64,000 nucleotides of DNA from the NCBI GenBank assembly GCA_963817485.1, contig CAWFOR010000020.1, forward strand, positions 430,547 through 494,546, given 5' to 3'. The position numbers were made by a program, and so were the translations under genes. Shown here piece by piece: positions 17,635 to 26,155 of the stretch; positions within the stretch are counted from its first letter, which is position 1, and each line of letters starts with the position of its first letter. Below the pieces are notes generated by a model that saw nothing but the letters and a program-made list of their open reading frames with translations, did not search any database and had not been told where the DNA came from. Origin of the DNA: Hyphomicrobium_A sp963817485. Its GTDB lineage: Bacteria > Pseudomonadota > Alphaproteobacteria > Rhizobiales > Hyphomicrobiaceae.

Positions 17635-18074
17635 GCGATCAGCAGAGCCTCGGCAGGCTTGCCGGACAGAGCCGCCTGGACGGTGTGGTCCGCGACCGCA
17701 TTTTCGTGCGCGGCCTGGTGCTGCCCGTGGCGATCGGCGTCTACGACGAGGAGCAGGGCGTCACCCAAAAGGTGAGTTTTACCATCGAGGCCTCGGTGGC
17801 GCCCGGCGTGTCGCCGCAGAAGGATGCGATTGCCGACGTACCCTCCTACGACGACCTCGTCGGCGCTGTGCGCGGCGTGGTGGCGGCCGGGCACATAAAT
17901 CTGGTCGAGACCATGGCCGAGCGCATCGCGGAGCGCTGCCTCGCCGATAAGCGCATCGTGTCCGTGCTGGTGCGCGTCGAGAAGCTGGAGCGCGGACCGG
18001 CTTCGGTCGGCGTCGAGATCGTGCGTCCGCGAACGGCGGTACCGGCCAGTGACATCCCGCACATCAAGCGCTAA
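17631..18074 (+). CDS. dihydroneopterin aldolase (FolB-like)
   Basis: 147-residue tunnelling-fold enzyme that cleaves dihydroneopterin to 6-hydroxymethyl-dihydropterin, a shared precursor of folate and H4MPT. Motifs: RIFVRGLVLPVAIGVYDEEQ, SYDDLVGAVRGVV, HINLVETMAERIAERCL (the VET catalytic-site segment) and VRVEKLERGP. The start at 17631 overlaps the mfnB stop. Placement among H4MPT genes suggests it feeds that pterin specifically. Confidence 0.88.
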   Translation: MSDQQSLGRLAGQSRLDGVVRDRIFVRGLVLPVAIGVYDEEQGVTQKVSFTIEASVAPGVSPQKDAIADVPSYDDLVGAVRGVVAAGHINLVETMAERIAERCLADKRIVSVLVRVEKLERGPASVGVEIVRPRTAVPASDIPHIKR

Positions 18075-18735
18075 GTCGCCGCCGCGAGTGACAGTCATCA
18101 AGCTCGGCGGCAGCGTGGCCGAAAGCGGCCGCCTTGCCTCGATCGTGCCCATCGTGGCTGCGACGCGAGCCCCCGTCGTCGTGGTGCCTGGCGGTGGCAC
18201 CTTCGCCGACGCCGTGCGCGTCGCCCAGGCCGAACTCGGCTTCGACGATGCCGTCGCGCACCACATGGCGATCCTCGCCATGCACCAGACAGCCCACATG
18301 CTGGCGGGGCTCGAGGCGCGCCTCGCACCCGTAGAGACGTTGCCGGCGATTAGGCGGACGCTCGCCGAGGGTCGCATCCCGGTCTGGCTGCCGTGGAAGT
18401 TGAGCGAGCACGACACGACCATCCCCGCCGATTGGTCGGTCACCTCGGATGGGCTGGCGGCGCGCCTTGCCGAGCGGCTCGGGCGAGCCTCCGTCGTGCT
18501 TATCAAATCATGCAGGGTTCCGGACGGCGCCACGCTTCAGCGCCTTGCACTGGCAGAAACGGTCGATCCGACCTTCGTAGAGATCGTCGAGCGGGCTCGG
18601 CTCTCCTGGCGCGTGCTGGGCGCCGGCGATGAGGATAAGCTAGCCGTGCTCCTGCAGTCCCGGCCAGCGCGCCCCGCTCCGCTTAAAGCCGGTCGACGGG
18701 CCGCCCCGCCGCGTGCTATCGCGCGACGCAAGTGA
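18049..18735 (+). CDS. mfnE: amino-acid-kinase-fold protein, MfnE-like furan phosphate kinase
   Basis: About 228 residues of the aspartate/glutamate-kinase fold: VTVIKLGGSVAESGRL, VVVPGGGTFADAVR, and nucleotide-site TSDGLAARLAERLGRASVVL. In methanofuran biosynthesis MfnE phosphorylates the aminomethylfuran phosphate to a diphosphate; the homologue in methylotroph clusters fits the same step. GTG 18049 overlaps the FolB-like gene by 26 bases; GTG 18088 (product starting VTVIKLGG) is equally plausible and nearer the usual family start. The C-terminal ~25 residues are basic and unlike the family. Confidence 0.82.
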   Translation: MTSRTSSAKSPPRVTVIKLGGSVAESGRLASIVPIVAATRAPVVVVPGGGTFADAVRVAQAELGFDDAVAHHMAILAMHQTAHMLAGLEARLAPVETLPAIRRTLAEGRIPVWLPWKLSEHDTTIPADWSVTSDGLAARLAERLGRASVVLIKSCRVPDGATLQRLALAETVDPTFVEIVERARLSWRVLGAGDEDKLAVLLQSRPARPAPLKAGRRAAPPRAIARRK

Positions 18736-18776
18736 CGGCGCTACGATCCTGGCGCCGCGTCGCCTAGGTTCGGACC

Positions 18777-20219
18777 ATGGCCAACAAGCTTCTATTCCTG
18801 ACCGGCCGGCTCGCCGAGCCGAGGCTGGCTCGCACCGTCGCCGGCCTCGGCTTGCCGGAGGGGTCATGGCGCATCGCCAACGTCGGCGTGAAGGTCGCCG
18901 CCCTGATGACCGAAGCGATCGTGAGGAACCGCCTCAAGGCGCCGCTCGACGCCGACCGCGTGATCGTGCCGGGCCGCAGCCGCATGAACTTGGGCGAGCT
19001 GAAGGAGCACTACGGCGTGCCGTTCGAGCGCGGGCCAGACGAGATCGTCGACCTACCGCAGTTCTTCGGCAAGGGCGGTAAGCCGCCGGATCTCTCCCGC
19101 TACGATCTGCGTATCTTCGCCGAGATCGTCGACGCGCCGGGCCTCACGGTCGAGCAGATGGTCGAGCGCGCGGGCAAGCTCAAGGCCGAGGGCGCGGACG
19201 TGATCGACATCGGCTGCCAGCCGGACGTTCCGTTTCCGCAGCTCGAGGACATGATTGCGGCGCTGCGTAAGGGCGGCTTCAAGGTCAGCGTCGATTCCGG
19301 CAACGTGGAGGAGCTGCGCCGCGGCGCCAAGGCCGGCGCAGATTACGTGCTCAGCCTGGACGAGACGACGCTCGATGCCGTCGTCGGCACCAAGACAGTT
19401 CCTGTGCTGGTGCCAAAGCCGCACGGCGACCTTGCCTCGCTCGTCCGCGCCATCGACGTCTGCAAGGCCAAGGGCATCGCGTGCCTTGCCGATCCCGTGC
19501 TCGACCCCATTCACTTCGGTTTCATGACCTCGCTCGAACGCTACGCCGAGCTGCGGCGCGCGCGCCCGGAAGTCGAAATACTGATGGGTACCGGCAACCT
19601 GACCGAGCTGACCGATGCCGACAGCCAGGGCGTGACGGCCATTCTACTTGGCATCTGCTCGGAGCTGCAGATCCGCAATGTGCTCGTGGTGCAGGTGTCG
19701 CCGCACACGCGGCGCACGATCCAGGAGCACGACGCCGCTCGCCGCCTGATGTATCGCGCGCGCGAGGACGAGAGCCTGCCCAAGGGCTACGGCGGAGGGC
19801 TTCTGTCGCTCCACGACCTGCGGCCCTATCCGGACACGCCGGAACAGATCGCAGCGCGCGTCGTGCGCGACCAGAACTACCGCATCGAGGTCGCCGAGGA
19901 CGGTATCCACATCTACAACCGCGACGGCCACCACGTGGCGCGCGATGCCTTCTCGCTGTTCGACAAGCTCGGCGTCGAGGCGGACGGCGCACATGCGTTC
20001 TACCTCGGCCATGAGCTCGCCAAGGCCGAAATCGCGCACGCGCTGGGCAAGCGCTATACCCAAGACGGGAGCCTCGACTGGGGTGTCGCCGCCGACCACA
20101 AAGTCGAGGACCTGACGCGCCACGCGAACGAGGGCGCTACGCTCAAAGCCGCGCGCAAGGAGAAGGCGGATGCCGCATATCGTCGAAACCATCGTGACGA
20201 CGAAGAACGCGAAGGGTGA
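18777..20219 (+). CDS. dihydropteroate synthase-like protein of H4MPT biosynthesis (Orf9/DUF6513 type)
   Basis: 480 residues. An N-terminal Rossmann-like part (MANKLLFLTGRLAEPRLART) precedes a DHPS-like TIM barrel (GADVIDIGCQPD, FKVSVDSGNVEELRRGAKAG, PVLDPIHFGF, MGTGNLTELTDADSQG). It is the protein long noted in methylotroph and methanogen H4MPT gene sets and is the candidate for condensing the hydroxymethylpterin diphosphate with ribofuranosylaminobenzene phosphate. The charged C-terminus overlaps the next gene by 50 bases. Confidence 0.88.
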   Translation: MANKLLFLTGRLAEPRLARTVAGLGLPEGSWRIANVGVKVAALMTEAIVRNRLKAPLDADRVIVPGRSRMNLGELKEHYGVPFERGPDEIVDLPQFFGKGGKPPDLSRYDLRIFAEIVDAPGLTVEQMVERAGKLKAEGADVIDIGCQPDVPFPQLEDMIAALRKGGFKVSVDSGNVEELRRGAKAGADYVLSLDETTLDAVVGTKTVPVLVPKPHGDLASLVRAIDVCKAKGIACLADPVLDPIHFGFMTSLERYAELRRARPEVEILMGTGNLTELTDADSQGVTAILLGICSELQIRNVLVVQVSPHTRRTIQEHDAARRLMYRAREDESLPKGYGGGLLSLHDLRPYPDTPEQIAARVVRDQNYRIEVAEDGIHIYNRDGHHVARDAFSLFDKLGVEADGAHAFYLGHELAKAEIAHALGKRYTQDGSLDWGVAADHKVEDLTRHANEGATLKAARKEKADAAYRRNHRDDEEREG

Positions 20220-20745
20220 GGTGCACATCGCGCCACTCGGTCTGATCACCGAGGGCGCGAACTGGGTGCTGGCGCCGTTCCGTCCCTCGCGCACGCTCGA
20301 CAACCTGCGCGAGGTGCCGTTTGCGGTCGCGAGCCATACCGACGATGTGCGCGTGTTTGCGGGGAGCCTGACCGGGCGCAAGGATTGGGCGACGCGCCCG
20401 GCCGAGAAGGTCGATGGTGCGGTCTTGGAGAGTGCGGTCTCACACTGGGAGCTCGCCGTTGACAGCGTGACCGAGGACAACCAGCGCCCGCGCTTCTCCT
20501 GCCGGCTGGTGCACGCCGCGAGCCACCGCCCCTGGGGCGGCTTCAACCGCGCGCAGGCCGCGGTGCTCGAATGCGCGGTGCTGGTCTCGCGCCTGAAGAT
20601 GCTGCCGGCGGACAAGATCGAGGCCGAGCTCAAGTATCTCGAGATCGCGGTCTCCAAGACCGCGGGTGAGCGCGAGCAGGAAGCTTGGGGCTGGCTGATG
20701 GAGCGCATTGCCGCCTGGCGCAAGGAGCAAGCGCAGAAGGTCTAG
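20170..20745 (+). CDS. DUF447 family protein of the H4MPT gene set (Orf21 type)
   Basis: 191 residues: VETIVTTKNAKGEVHIAPLG and RPWGGFNRAQAAVLECAVLV are typical of the DUF447 flavin-reductase-like split-barrel family shared by methanogens and H4MPT methylotrophs. GGAGAA seven bases before the ATG supports the start even though it lies inside the previous gene. It converges on the mfnF-like gene with a 4-base overlap of stops. The reaction is unknown; a redox or FMN-dependent role in pterin or furan cofactor synthesis is inference. Confidence 0.85.
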   Translation: MPHIVETIVTTKNAKGEVHIAPLGLITEGANWVLAPFRPSRTLDNLREVPFAVASHTDDVRVFAGSLTGRKDWATRPAEKVDGAVLESAVSHWELAVDSVTEDNQRPRFSCRLVHAASHRPWGGFNRAQAAVLECAVLVSRLKMLPADKIEAELKYLEIAVSKTAGEREQEAWGWLMERIAAWRKEQAQKV

Positions 20746-21770
20746 GCGTGCTCGCCCGCAAGCAACGCGATTGCCGCCGCAGGTGCGCAGCGCGTCACCC
20801 ATTCCGCGCAATCCGGCGTTGCGTCGGCGATTTTGGCAAAAGGGTGCGCCAGTCGTCCGACCTGCTCGGCGAGGGCGAACACCTGCGGCGCGCCGATGCC
20901 GGCGACAACGGCGGGCGCGTCGATCGGCGTGGCCGTCAGATTGCAGGCGGTCAGCAGTGCCCGGCGGAGGTCGTCCATCTGCTCGGCGGCGATCAGCGCG
21001 GCCGCGCTGCGCCAGTCGGCGAGGCTGGCATCCCGGCGGTCGCGGCCGAGGCAGCGGGCGAAGCGCGCAAGGCTCTCCTCCAGCGACGTGCCGCGGTGGT
21101 CGGCGGTCTCGTGCTGGTCCACGTCGTCCGGCAGCTCGCCGAGGATGCGGCGCACGTCCGCCATGGTCGCGAAGTGGCCGGCAGCGAGGCGCTGCCGGTG
21201 GCCGCGGAAGAGCACGGTGCGCGCAACCGCGCTGACGTCGGTGCGCGTCAAGCCGCTATAGACGAGCTCGCCGGTCGCGAGCCGATCGCCATCGGTGAGC
21301 GCGCGCGGCATGAGCCGGGCCCCGGTAACGGGAACGATGTCCGTCGTGGTCGAGCCCATGTCGATCAGCACCGCCTCGTCGTAGCGGCGCGCGACAAGCT
21401 CAGCCGCGGCGAGGAAGTTGGTCGAGGCCGCGCTCATGGGGTCGACATGTGCCTCGGCGGGAGCGCCAAAGCCCCGCGGCCCCATCCAGATGCGGACGCC
21501 GCCGCCAAGAATCGACACCAGGCGGTCAACGATGGCAGCGACGCCGGTTGCGCGGTCGGGGAACAGCTCGCACAGCTCCCCCGTCATGGTGGCTGCGTGC
21601 GCGTGGGCGCGGGAGACGAGCGGCGCGGCTTGCGCGAACGCAGCATCGAGTTGATCGAGGCCTCGCCACAGCGGGCATGGCAACTGCAGCGCGGCAATGG
21701 TACGGCCGTCCTCGGCCAGCGCGACCTTGAGGTGCGCTCCGCCCACGTCGTAGCCGGCCGTGATGGCCAT
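20742..21770 (-). CDS. mfnF: hydantoinase/oxoprolinase-fold protein, MfnF-like
   Basis: 342 residues of the ASKHA ATPase-like fold: AGYDVGGAHLKVALAEDG at the N terminus, VLIDMGSTTTDIVPVTGA, and TRTDVSAVAR. In archaea the homologous MfnF joins the furan moiety to the glutamyl-tyramine moiety of methanofuran, and methylotroph clusters carry an equivalent gene. The start at 21770 (MAITAGYDVGG) is chosen because the longer ATG at 21869 adds 33 residues unlike the family. It is divergent from the HisA-like gene with 79 bases between. Confidence 0.84.
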   Translation of the reverse strand: MAITAGYDVGGAHLKVALAEDGRTIAALQLPCPLWRGLDQLDAAFAQAAPLVSRAHAHAATMTGELCELFPDRATGVAAIVDRLVSILGGGVRIWMGPRGFGAPAEAHVDPMSAASTNFLAAAELVARRYDEAVLIDMGSTTTDIVPVTGARLMPRALTDGDRLATGELVYSGLTRTDVSAVARTVLFRGHRQRLAAGHFATMADVRRILGELPDDVDQHETADHRGTSLEESLARFARCLGRDRRDASLADWRSAAALIAAEQMDDLRRALLTACNLTATPIDAPAVVAGIGAPQVFALAEQVGRLAHPFAKIADATPDCAEWVTRCAPAAAIALLAGEHA

Positions 21771-21849
21771 CGCATCGTCTCCGCCGAGCCCGGCAACTTC
21801 GCAAGCCAGGCGAGGCCGTGATACACGACGCGTGCGCGGAGGCAAGCCA

Positions 21850-22542
21850 ATGGACGTCATACCGGTCATCGACGTGCGCCATGGGGTGGCCGTGCACGCG
21901 CGCCAAGGCCAACGCGATCAGTATAAGCCGGTGGAGACGCCGCTGGCGCGGGGCAGCGACCCCGTCGCAGTCGCGCGCGGATTCCTGGCGCTCTTTCCGT
22001 TTCGGTCGATCTACGTCGCAGACCTCGACGGCATCGAGGGCCGCGGGCGCCACGAGGGTCTCGCCGCACGGCTTACCGCGCTGCTGCCGGGTGTGGAATT
22101 CTGGATCGACGGCGGCATCTCAGGGGACGCCGCCGCGGCGCGTGCGGGTGTGCTCCCCGTCGTCGGGTCGGAAAGCCTCGCCGACGATGACTTGGAGAGG
22201 CTGCGCAAAGAGCCGGGCGGGCTCTTCGCTCTCTCCCTCGATTTCCGAGGCGACAGCTTCGTGGGCCCGCAAGCGCTGCTCGATGACGCTGCCCTTTGGC
22301 CTGAGCGTGTCATCGTCATGACGCTCGCGCGCGTCGGCGCGGGCGACGGACCGGACTTGCAAAGGATTGCCGCAATCGTTGCACGAGCCGGCGCGCGCCG
22401 CGTCTACGCGGCGGGAGGCGTGCGCCATCTCGTCGATCTCAAGGCTCTGCGAGGGGCCGGTGCCTCCGGCGCGCTCGTCGCCACGGCGCTGCATGCCGGA
22501 ACGATAACGGCCGGCGATCTCATCGAGATCGCCGGCCGTTGA
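21850..22542 (+). CDS. HisA/HisF-like TIM-barrel protein of the H4MPT gene set
   Basis: 230 residues beginning MDVIPVIDVRHGVAVHARQG, with YVADLDGIEGRG, EFWIDGGISGDAAA and YAAGGVRHLVDLKALRGAGA. The phosphate-binding loops of HisA are kept, but the histidine-pathway context is absent and the family regularly accompanies H4MPT genes. It may act on a ribosylated or phosphorylated cofactor intermediate; no reaction is assigned. GAGGCAAGCCA precedes the ATG. Its last codons fold into a strong hairpin. Confidence 0.85.
   Translation: MDVIPVIDVRHGVAVHARQGQRDQYKPVETPLARGSDPVAVARGFLALFPFRSIYVADLDGIEGRGRHEGLAARLTALLPGVEFWIDGGISGDAAAARAGVLPVVGSESLADDDLERLRKEPGGLFALSLDFRGDSFVGPQALLDDAALWPERVIVMTLARVGAGDGPDLQRIAAIVARAGARRVYAAGGVRHLVDLKALRGAGASGALVATALHAGTITAGDLIEIAGR
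22506..22540 (+). terminator. hairpin built into the end of the HisA-like coding sequence
   Basis: AACGGCCGGCGATCT (22506-22520) pairs perfectly over 15 bases with AGATCGCCGGCCGTT (22526-22540) around a five-base loop, ending in the first base of the stop codon. No long T-run follows. It is likely to stop or stabilise transcripts between this gene and the converging fae gene, and encodes the C-terminal TAGDLIEIAGR. Confidence 0.7.
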
Positions 22543-22682
22543 AGTCATCGCGAGAGAGAGGCAGAGCAAAACCCGAGAGCGCGGCTCTAACCTTTCCACC
22601 GGCCTGAGAGCAGTCTACCCAATCGCTTCAGCAGACCCCCCTTCATCGGAGGGGCATTATCCTGCTGTGGACGGTGTCCGCT

Positions 22683-23195
22683 TCAAGTCTTCGCACCGAA
22701 CGGATGCTGGACGCTGTTGCGCTGGGCAGTTGCTTCGGCGGCGGTCGGCTTGCCGGCGATGGCGCGCGCAAGAGCTTCCTTGACCGCCCGATAGTTGAAG
22801 TCCTGGATCTTGGCGTCGTCGGCAGCTTCCCAGTGGATGAAGACGCCAACGAGGATGTAGAGGTCGTCGGCTTCGGAAGCCGGGATCACGCCCTCGGCGA
22901 CCGAGTCCTGCACGGCCTTGGCGACGGCGTACTGGGCCGGGCCGAACATCTGGACGGCCTGACGGGCGTCCTTGATGGTGACCTTGTTGAACAGAATGGT
23001 GTTGGGCTTGCAGAGCAGGTTCGGCGCGATGACCGCAAGCAAGGTGGTGAAGCCGTCCTTGTTGTTCGACAGCGCGCTCACGAATGCCGTCTCGGCAGCC
23101 GAGCCGCGCGGCCCGATGACGAGATCGATATGCGCGACCTCGTTGCCGTCGCCGACGAGTGACTCGCCGATCATAACTTTGTTAATCTTGGCCAT
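22683..23195 (-). CDS. fae: formaldehyde-activating enzyme
   Basis: Catalyses condensation of formaldehyde with tetrahydromethanopterin to methylene-H4MPT in the cytoplasm. The 170-residue length and motifs (KVMIGESLVGDGNEVAHIDL with the catalytic His in VAHID, AFVSALSNNKDGFTTLLAVI, KVTIKDARQAVQMFGPAQYA) match bacterial Fae closely. GAGGAACC precedes the start. It stands alone upstream of the CitG-like gene with a 200-base leader gap, so it probably has its own promoter, as suits a very abundant enzyme. Confidence 0.97.
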   Translation of the reverse strand: MAKINKVMIGESLVGDGNEVAHIDLVIGPRGSAAETAFVSALSNNKDGFTTLLAVIAPNLLCKPNTILFNKVTIKDARQAVQMFGPAQYAVAKAVQDSVAEGVIPASEADDLYILVGVFIHWEAADDAKIQDFNYRAVKEALARAIAGKPTAAEATAQRNSVQHPFGAKT

Positions 23196-23400
23196 TGCGG
23201 GGTTCCTCCCAAGCTAAAAACATCACGAGCACCAACGCGAACCCCGCCGTAGCCGGGAACATGCCGGTTCTGCCCTATCTCTGTAGCTATCCCTGTTCTC
23301 TGCGATCGGCGACAGTCGTCGTCGAACCGGTTGGCCAGATAGCGGCACGCCGTAAGCGGCCGCCCCTAGATAGCGCCAGCAGCCCTCTCTCGACAAGGGG

Positions 23401-24264
23401 TTACGCAAGGCTTGACAGTGCCATCCGGTCGCGGATTGAGGCGGCGAAAAGGGTGGCTACAACGAGGTCGGCCGTGGTCCCGGGATTGAGGTTTCTCTGC
23501 TTCAGATCAGTGTCGAAAGCGAGCAGCTCAGCAAACGAACTAGGCGTGGCCACTGGCGTCCAAAGCCGCTTATGCAGCAAAGCTTCCTTTCGCACTTGCT
23601 CAGCGACCTCAGTGCCAAATTTGCGGGCAATATGACTGTCGGGTAACGCGGCCAAGTAAGCCATGTGTAAGGTGGTAACCATCAAGTTGAAATCATCGGC
23701 GAGGGGCCGTACCCGGTCGAGCGTCGGCAGACCGAAATCGAAGACCTCGGCGAAGTTCGAGACGTAGGCGGAGGCGATGCGATCGCGGTGGGCGGCGAGC
23801 GCCATGGCCGTGAGGAGGCCGACGGTCGGAGCCGCGGATACGTCCTGGTCGGTCGCAATGTCGAGTCCGCCGGGATTGGCGCGTCGGATCGCAGCATAGA
23901 CGTCCGCGGTATCCCTGGCGTCGAGTGCGGCGAGGACGGTTGCGAGACTGTCGCGCAGTGTGCCGCTGTCCCCGGATTGTGCTGCGGCTGCAAGCGGGGC
24001 TGCAAGCAGCAGGATCCCGAGGTTGGTGTTGCAGCCGGCGGCTGCGAACGACGCATCGACCGCGTGGCGGATACGGGCGCCGATTCTCAGGTCGCTATCG
24101 GCGATCCAAGGCGCGGCGGCCGCGGCGGCTTCCTCGAACTGGCGGACCTCCATACCGTGCCCGCCGGCATGGACGTGCACGTTGCCGGGTTTGAGCGCGG
24201 CGATCTCGGCGCGGCAGGCGGCGAGGAAAAGATCGCGCGTCTCGGTCTCGCTCAGGCGGGGCAT
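23401..24264 (-). CDS. triphosphoribosyl-dephospho-CoA synthase family (CitG-like) protein of the H4MPT cluster
   Basis: 287 residues with CitG-family features: AEIAALKPGNVHVHAGGHGM, GCNTNLGILLLAAPLAAAAQ and LDIATDQDVSAAPTVGLLTA. Citrate or malonate lyase genes, where CitG makes a prosthetic group precursor, are absent. The homologue is a regular member of methylotroph H4MPT clusters, where a phosphoribosyl-transfer step in dephospho-H4MPT assembly is a reasonable inference. The start at 24264 overlaps the ATP-grasp gene by 13 bases. Confidence 0.85.
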   Translation of the reverse strand: MPRLSETETRDLFLAACRAEIAALKPGNVHVHAGGHGMEVRQFEEAAAAAAPWIADSDLRIGARIRHAVDASFAAAGCNTNLGILLLAAPLAAAAQSGDSGTLRDSLATVLAALDARDTADVYAAIRRANPGGLDIATDQDVSAAPTVGLLTAMALAAHRDRIASAYVSNFAEVFDFGLPTLDRVRPLADDFNLMVTTLHMAYLAALPDSHIARKFGTEVAEQVRKEALLHKRLWTPVATPSSFAELLAFDTDLKQRNLNPGTTADLVVATLFAASIRDRMALSSLA

Positions 24265-25215
24265 CGGCGGACGCGCTGGTGATCGGCGACCGCTGTGAGA
24301 AAGTCCTCCACGATCGCCTCGGCGACGTCGACGTCGGAGACGCTCTGCAGCCCGCGCCAGGAGGGGTTGCTGTTGACCTCGAGCACCATGAGCCGGCCGT
24401 CGGGCGCGGCGATGAGGTCGACGCCGGCATAGTCGGCATCGACGGCGGCAAGCGCGCGCGAAGCAAGCTCGCGCATCTCGGGCGTCGGCTCGCACGGCAT
24501 GGGCGAGCCGCCCTGGTGCACGTTGGTGATCCAGGTGCCGGCTTTGCGGCCCATGGCGGCTACGACGCGGAAGCGTGTCGCGATCACGCGCCAGTCCTCG
24601 AAATCTTCGCCGGAGGGCGGCACGAAGTCCTGCAGGTAATAGATGTTGTCGGCGGCCTCCGGCGCTGGCAGCGCGCTCGCGCCCTCGACGCGCAACAGGC
24701 CTTTGCCCTGCGAGCCGAACAGGGGCTTGAAGATGAGCGAGCGGCCGGCGTCGGCGACGTAATCTTTCGCCGGGGCATCGCCTTCCATGGTGCGCGTGCG
24801 CGGTGTCGGGATGCCGGCCTGCTGCAGCAGGAACGTCGTCGTCGATTTGTCGACGCAGCGCTCGATCGCGCGCGCATCGTTCCACACGCGCACGCCGCTT
24901 GTACGCAGGGCGTGCAGGAGGCCCAAGGCGGAAGGTGATCTGCTCGAGCGTGCCGGCGGAGATCGAGCGCACGAACACCGCGTCCGGCAACGCGCCGTCA
25001 AAGCCCGGGATGTCGATGCCGCTCGGGAGCGCGGTGTCAAAGGCGCAGCGGGGCAGCGAGGTGACGACGACGAAGGCGCCTCGCCGACGCATCGCCGCAG
25101 CGAGACGACGGACGTGCCAGTCGCCGCTTTCCTCCTCGAGGAAAAGAGCGATGCGCGGGTCCCCGTCGGCCGAAGCGGCCTCAGCGGAAGCTTGCGTCGA
25201 CGATCTCTGGAGCAA
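24252..25215 (-). CDS. RimK-like ATP-grasp ligase (Orf17 type), apparent frameshift
   Basis: ATP-grasp protein of the RimK branch: IFKPLFGSQGKGLLRVEG (ATP loop), VDADYAGVDLIAAPDGRL and the metal site LEVNSNPSWRGL. Family members add glutamates to cofactors (MptN, CofF) or proteins. The N-terminal ~95 residues (RIALFLEEESGDWHVRRLAA) lie in one frame and the rest in another, switching near 24922 in a GGGCC context; removing one base gives 320 residues. It sits between mch and the CitG-like gene. Methylofuran of methylotrophs carries a polyglutamate tail, so this is a candidate ligase (inference). Confidence 0.8.
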
Positions 25216-26155
25216 GTTCGCCAGCGTGGAATGAGGAGCCAGTGTCGAGGTTGGAGACGATCACCGCGGCGGGGCTGAACAGCATGGGATCGATCTTGTA
25301 GAAGTCGCCGTTGACGGCGGCGAAGATTTCCGCGAACGGGCGGCCGTAGATGGAACAGCTCCGGCTCGGCAGGTTCTCGGCGAGCTTCTTTGCCGCCTCG
25401 TCGCCACCGCGCACGAAGAGCTGCACGCGGCCGCCGTAGATGATGGCGTCGTTGGTGCGGCCCATGGCCTTGATGAAATCGGGGATGGGCGGGGCGATGG
25501 GTGCCGTGCCGATGCCATCCTCGATGTGCTCGAGCGGGAAGTGCAGCTCGTGCGCCTTGTGCATGGCGACCTCGAGCACGCGCGCGGCGATCTGCACGGT
25601 GCCGGCGAGGCTTCCTGTCGGCGCGAACAGGATGGTCAGGTCGGCAGGTGCGACGCCGCAGTCGGCGGCAATCTTGGTGACGACGGCGGCCGGCGGCGCC
25701 TTGTCGCCCTCGATGACGAGGGCGGCCTTGTTGTTGTGATCGACGTAGCCGAGGTCCTTGTAGAGCGCTTCCACGCGCGAAAGCGCGCGGGCGGGTCCCG
25801 AGCCGAGCGCAAAGAAGCCGCTGGCGCTGTCCTGAATGGTCCAGCCGGCGTACTGGCTAGCAAGGCAGGCGATGACCGGGTTGGAGGAGTGCACCGTGAT
25901 GCCGAGCGGCCAGCGCGGCAGCCCCGAGGTCATCGTGAAGTTCACGATGCCGAGGCCGCCGAGGCAAATCTCAGCGAGCCTGCGCCCAGCCTCGATCCCC
26001 CCTTGCGCGGCGGCACCGAGGTCGACGCGGCGCTCGCCGGCCTCCCCGGTGCTGACGATGCAGCGCAAGGCACCGGCATCGGCGACGAGGGCATCAACGA
26101 GCTTGGCCGCTCTGCCTGAGACGCTCGGTGCCGGGCCGACGTACTTCTGCTGCAT
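25181..26155 (-). CDS. mch: methenyl-tetrahydromethanopterin cyclohydrolase
   Basis: Hydrolyses methenyl-H4MPT to N5-formyl-H4MPT, the step after MtdB. 324 residues from MQQKYVGPAPSVSGRAAKLV; motifs GLGIVNFTMTSGLPRWPLGI, VHSSNPVIACLASQYAGWTI, FALGSGPARALS and FAPTGSLAGTVQIAARVLEV are diagnostic. It overlaps the ATP-grasp genes on both sides (35 bases downstream, 62 upstream), so the cluster is tightly packed and co-transcribed. Confidence 0.95.
   Translation of the reverse strand: MQQKYVGPAPSVSGRAAKLVDALVADAGALRCIVSTGEAGERRVDLGAAAQGGIEAGRRLAEICLGGLGIVNFTMTSGLPRWPLGITVHSSNPVIACLASQYAGWTIQDSASGFFALGSGPARALSRVEALYKDLGYVDHNNKAALVIEGDKAPPAAVVTKIAADCGVAPADLTILFAPTGSLAGTVQIAARVLEVAMHKAHELHFPLEHIEDGIGTAPIAPPIPDFIKAMGRTNDAIIYGGRVQLFVRGGDEAAKKLAENLPSRSCSIYGRPFAEIFAAVNGDFYKIDPMLFSPAAVIVSNLDTGSSFHAGELAPEIVDASFR

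Noticed and set aside
16053..18533. 826-codon open frame on the minus strand across the ATPase, mfnB and FolB-like genes
   Set aside because: Low-complexity Arg/Ser/Ala-rich translation opposite several recognised genes; a composition artefact.
21850..22542. hisA of histidine biosynthesis
   Set aside because: No other his genes adjoin it, and the family is a regular member of H4MPT clusters; called HisA-like only.
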